Of a stretch of 44,589 nt of DNA, positions 42,163 to 44,589 are shown one piece after another. Every line of letters starts with the position of its first letter. The first letter of the stretch is position 1. Both the position numbers and the translations under genes were made by a program. The DNA lies in assembly GCA_900544455.1 (NCBI GenBank), contig UQVJ01000005.1, forward strand, positions 1 to 44,589. Reading direction: 5' to 3'. This DNA comes from an uncultured Eggerthella sp. GTDB taxonomy: Bacteria > Actinomycetota > Coriobacteriia > Coriobacteriales > Eggerthellaceae. A model generated the notes under the pieces. That model was not told the DNA's origin. It saw nothing but the letters and a program-made list of their open reading frames with translations, and ran no database searches.

Positions 42163-42195
42163 AGGAGGGGCGTATTCAAACGCCCCTCCTGTTTT
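42163..42195. terminator. Bidirectional terminator
   Basis: AGGAGGGGCG (42163-42172) and CGCCCCTCCT (42181-42190) form a 10-bp perfect stem with an 8-base loop, followed by GTTTT. It separates the XRE gene from the convergent MerR-like gene. Confidence 0.85.
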
Positions 42196-42223
42196 GCGGT
42201 TCCAGCTCGCTTTTTCCAGTGGG

Positions 42224-43003
42224 TTAGCGAAGAGCTTGTGCAAGTATTTTGTGGGTTGCTGGGCCAAGCCACAGTTCAATGGCAAGCGGCATGCCAGGGG
42301 CATCAAGCGCCCAGCTCAACGCCTGCTTTGCTGCAATGTGGGATACGTCGTAGTGCTCGTGGATGCAGTCGATGGCATGCGCCAGTGCGTTTACTGCGTG
42401 TTCCCGTGCCGCTTTGGGGGAATGGGCTGCCTGGCCTTCGAGTTGCACTAGGCTGCGGGCAAGCCATCCGCATTCGATGGGGCGCTTGTATTCCACTCCC
42501 GTTTCTTCATGCGGGTCTGTGCATTTCACGGTCTGCCCGCCGGCGATGTTTGCTGGCAGGAGGAAAGCCGCGGTTAGTTGCATGTCCACCTCGCGTTCAA
42601 CGAGTTGGGCAAGCGAATTCGTCCCTTTGTTGCTTGTTGCCAGGAACAAAGCTCGCGTTGCCAGCAATTGGCCCGCAATCTCCTCCTGTCTTTCTGCGAG
42701 CCTCGCTATGTACGTAGGCAGCGCCCCTGCTTTTGAGCCGCACTCCAATACGGGCTGGTCGTGCAGCTTTTCGGCGATTTCAGGAAGGCTCAATCCCGCC
42801 TGCTTCTCAAGCCGAACAACGAACAGCATTGCCAGGTCGCATGCGCTGTAGGTTCTTCTTCCCCAGGCGCTGTCCTGCGGCTCCAGGATTCCCACGCCGC
42901 CTTTCCCCTGGTAGCAGCATCGTTGGATGTCGCGTCGCGACAGGCCCGTAAGCCGTTCGACTTCTGATACTGTCCAGCCGCCTTGTGTATGAGCATTGAG
43001 CAT
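42224..43003 (-). CDS. MerR-like helix-turn-helix regulator
   Basis: A 259-residue protein. An N-terminal MerR-type winged helix is seen in WTVSEVERLTGLSRRDIQRCC followed by GILEPQDSAWGRRTYSACDL, the wing, and a dimerisation helix with LEKQAGLSLPEIAEKL. The remaining ~150 residues form an uncharacterised helical domain with several Cys and His (for example KCTDPHEE, IHEHYDVSHIA) that could bind an effector. ATG 43003 is preferred: AAGGAGGG lies just upstream, while a longer start at 43087 adds non-conserved residues. Confidence 0.8.
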   Translation of the reverse strand: MLNAHTQGGWTVSEVERLTGLSRRDIQRCCYQGKGGVGILEPQDSAWGRRTYSACDLAMLFVVRLEKQAGLSLPEIAEKLHDQPVLECGSKAGALPTYIARLAERQEEIAGQLLATRALFLATSNKGTNSLAQLVEREVDMQLTAAFLLPANIAGGQTVKCTDPHEETGVEYKRPIECGWLARSLVQLEGQAAHSPKAAREHAVNALAHAIDCIHEHYDVSHIAAKQALSWALDAPGMPLAIELWLGPATHKILAQALR

Positions 43004-43309
43004 CTGCCGCCCTCCTTGGTTCCAGAAAATCTGTTCAACGTTTGAACAGCAAGTGCGTTTCGGCAGCTCATTTTCATGGTTTTGCATATGAGGCCCTTCC
43101 TCTTGCGTTTTGGCCCAGAGGCCCTTTCGCTATAGGGCGTGCAAAACTTGCGAGGCTGGGTTTAAGGCTGCGTTGTGGCTAGGGTGAACCTGTTTCCTAT
43201 GTTTCACCTCGGCAACAAGAACGCCAGGTGAACGGTTCTGCTGCCTGAAGGCTGGCAGCGCCTTTATAATGACGGTATTGCAACCAATCTTTTGGGGAAG
43301 GTGTTCCAT

Positions 43310-43894
43310 ATGGGCAAGTTCGCAACATTTCTTATCGGTGGCGCTGTTGGCGCTGTAGCAGGCCTGCTTCTTTCGCCCCGTTCCGGCGCGGAAAACCGTG
43401 CGCTTTTGAGCGAAGTCGCAAACGAGAAGTGCGGCACCGTTTCCTGCCCGCCTCAGCTGCAGGAAAAAGCTGGTCAGTTTGTGGAAGCAGCTGCATCCAC
43501 CTCCACCAAAGTAATCAATACGGTGGTAGACAATGGCGCTGAAGCTCGCAGGGCTGTTTCCGAGCGTGCTCAGAAGTTCGCTCCTGCGCCGGTTCAGGCA
43601 TTCGACGCCAACGGAGACGAGCTTCGTCAGAAGATCGATGCTGCTCGCGAGCGCATTGCAACCCAGGTTGCCAAGAACGCTGAAGCTGCGCGCGATGCTG
43701 CGGTAGACAAAGTTCCTGCCGTGCTCGATGCCGCTGCTGCGGCAAAGGAAACCGCAACGGGCGCCGCTCAGCATGCTGCTGAGGCTGTTCAGGGTGCTGC
43801 CGCAACTGCAGCCGATGCAGCCAAGGAAGCTGCGGGCACTGCTCAGCATGCAGCTGCCGCAGTGGCCGAAAAGGTTCGCCCTTCCGACAAGTAG
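43310..43894 (+). CDS. YtxH-like alanine-rich protein
   Basis: A 194-residue protein. It opens GKFATFLIGGAVGAVAGLLLSPRSG, the Gly-rich helix plus S-P-x-S-G turn of YtxH-type stress/envelope proteins. From about residue 60 on it is Ala-rich amphipathic helix with 11-residue-like repeats (QHAAEAVQGAAATAADAA, KEAAGTAQHAAAAVAEKV). GGGGAAGG precedes the ATG at 43310. Likely associates with the membrane. A terminator follows. Confidence 0.75.
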   Translation: MGKFATFLIGGAVGAVAGLLLSPRSGAENRALLSEVANEKCGTVSCPPQLQEKAGQFVEAAASTSTKVINTVVDNGAEARRAVSERAQKFAPAPVQAFDANGDELRQKIDAARERIATQVAKNAEAARDAAVDKVPAVLDAAAAAKETATGAAQHAAEAVQGAAATAADAAKEAAGTAQHAAAAVAEKVRPSDK

Positions 43895-43976
43895 TACACG
43901 GTTCGGTGACGCTTCATTTGCTGTAAGGATTTGCGATTACTGTAGAACAAGAACATGCGGTCTTTTGGGGCTGCGG

Positions 43977-44005
43977 GAACGGCGGTTTCTACCGCCGTTC
44001 TTTAT
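43977..44005 (+). terminator. Terminator of the YtxH-like gene
   Basis: GAACGGCGGT (43977-43986), loop TTCT, ACCGCCGTTC (43991-44000), then TTTAT. Confidence 0.85.
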
Positions 44006-44036
44006 ACCTGCGGGATTTATGCGAAAGGAACGCTCG

Positions 44037-44589
44037 GTGAAGAAAAGCGAATATCTTATCAGCGAGCTTCGCGGTGTGCCGGTTTACGAGCCTGGGAAGA
44101 AGGGAAAGGCCCCCAAGCGTGTGGGCAAAGTGCATCATTTCGTATTTCATCCGAAGGCGCGCCGCGTGGTCGGATTTACAGTGAAGCGTCCCGATATAGC
44201 GCTTATGGCTCACAGGTCCGATCTCTTCGTGGCTCTTGATGGCTTCGAAATCGAAGACGGCCATATTCTTATCGACCCAAAAAGTTCTTCAGTTGGCAAG
44301 GCTGCCTGCAAACATCTGGGTGTTTCCTGGGATGAATGCATTATGTGGCAGGGCCTTCCCCTTATGACCGAAGCGGGCGACCGCTATGGGTTTGTGGGCG
44401 ATGTACGTTTTGCCAGTGCCGATGGCGCCGTTCAGGTTGTTTCGGTTGATAGGGGCAAAACCGCCGATATCTTGCTGGGCTATACTGACATCCCCGCTTC
44501 TTTGGTGAAGGGTTTTAAGTTGGGGGTTGGCGATAGGCTCAACAACGAAGATGGCGAAGATTTCCTTCGCGGTGCCATCGGTGTTTCTC
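44037..44589 (+). CDS. PRC-barrel domain protein (5' part, runs off the window)
   Basis: At least 184 residues, open to the window edge. KSEYLISELRGVPVYEP, then VGKVHHFVFHPKARRVVGFTV, is a PRC-barrel pattern, and a second similar unit follows (MTEAGDRYGFVGDVRFASAD then ADILLGYTDIPASL). Such barrels bind RNA or protein partners or act in stress and envelope proteins. GTG at 44037 is favoured since AAAGGA lies 7 bases before it; an in-frame ATG at 44019 falls right after the terminator tail. Confidence 0.75.
   Translation, partial: MKKSEYLISELRGVPVYEPGKKGKAPKRVGKVHHFVFHPKARRVVGFTVKRPDIALMAHRSDLFVALDGFEIEDGHILIDPKSSSVGKAACKHLGVSWDECIMWQGLPLMTEAGDRYGFVGDVRFASADGAVQVVSVDRGKTADILLGYTDIPASLVKGFKLGVGDRLNNEDGEDFLRGAIGVS

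Overview
The gene set and layout suggest a member of the Coriobacteriia, most likely Eggerthellaceae (Slackia/Adlercreutzia/Senegalimassilia-like). The reasons are an atpI-B-E-F-H-A-G-D-C operon whose b subunit carries a signal-peptide-like N-terminus, many Fe-S and flavin oxidoreductases, LarB/LarC-type proteins and actinobacterial-type coding. The genus is inference; no rRNA or tRNA gene was seen in the window.

Region 1 (1-11,300) is accessory DNA. It opens with the decayed end of an integrated element: an XRE repressor and an excisionase-like gene transcribed divergently from a promoter pair with three GTAC-N6-GTAC operators, an integrase with two in-frame stops, and a truncated AbiEii-type nucleotidyltransferase. 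A compact TetR-governed divergon follows. TetR and a CrtC/AttH-like lipocalin-fold protein read leftward; an FAD oxidoreductase, a membrane-anchored SRPBCC protein and a large multi-cluster Fe-S protein read rightward. This looks like an uncharacterised redox pathway acting on a hydrophobic substrate and is the best candidate for a new metabolic system. After it come an internally deleted IS66-type element and a frameshifted type I restriction specificity gene (hsdS) ending 3 bp from the IS end.

Region 2 (11,300-31,900) is mostly core genome: upp, a dCMP deaminase, the whole F1Fo ATP synthase operon, dnaE, truA, an NSS sodium-dependent transporter, ychF, an aldo/keto reductase with ferredoxin tail, larB and a short larC-like gene. 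Two kinds of non-coding repeat stand out. One is a dispersed cassette in which a bidirectional terminator hairpin is flanked by two oppositely oriented copies of a 31-bp imperfect palindrome (three cassettes plus two solo copies; one supplies the stop codon of the gene before it). The other is an array of about nine degenerate 30-bp units, several on a 40-bp period, in the 1.5-kb gap between atpC and dnaE.

Region 3 (31,900-44,589) holds a membrane-anchored Ser/Thr kinase, a zinc-dependent phospholipase C-like protein, a UMF1-type MFS transporter, serS followed by a lipocalin-like surface protein, a cyanophycin-synthetase N-domain-like protein and a divergent D-Ala-D-Ala-ligase-like enzyme. 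A two-gene unit (DUF1232 protein plus a 398-residue helical membrane-active-looking protein) lies opposite a small, nearly leaderless XRE regulator with a clear operator. The window ends with a MerR-like regulator, an alanine-rich YtxH-like protein and the first part of a PRC-barrel protein.
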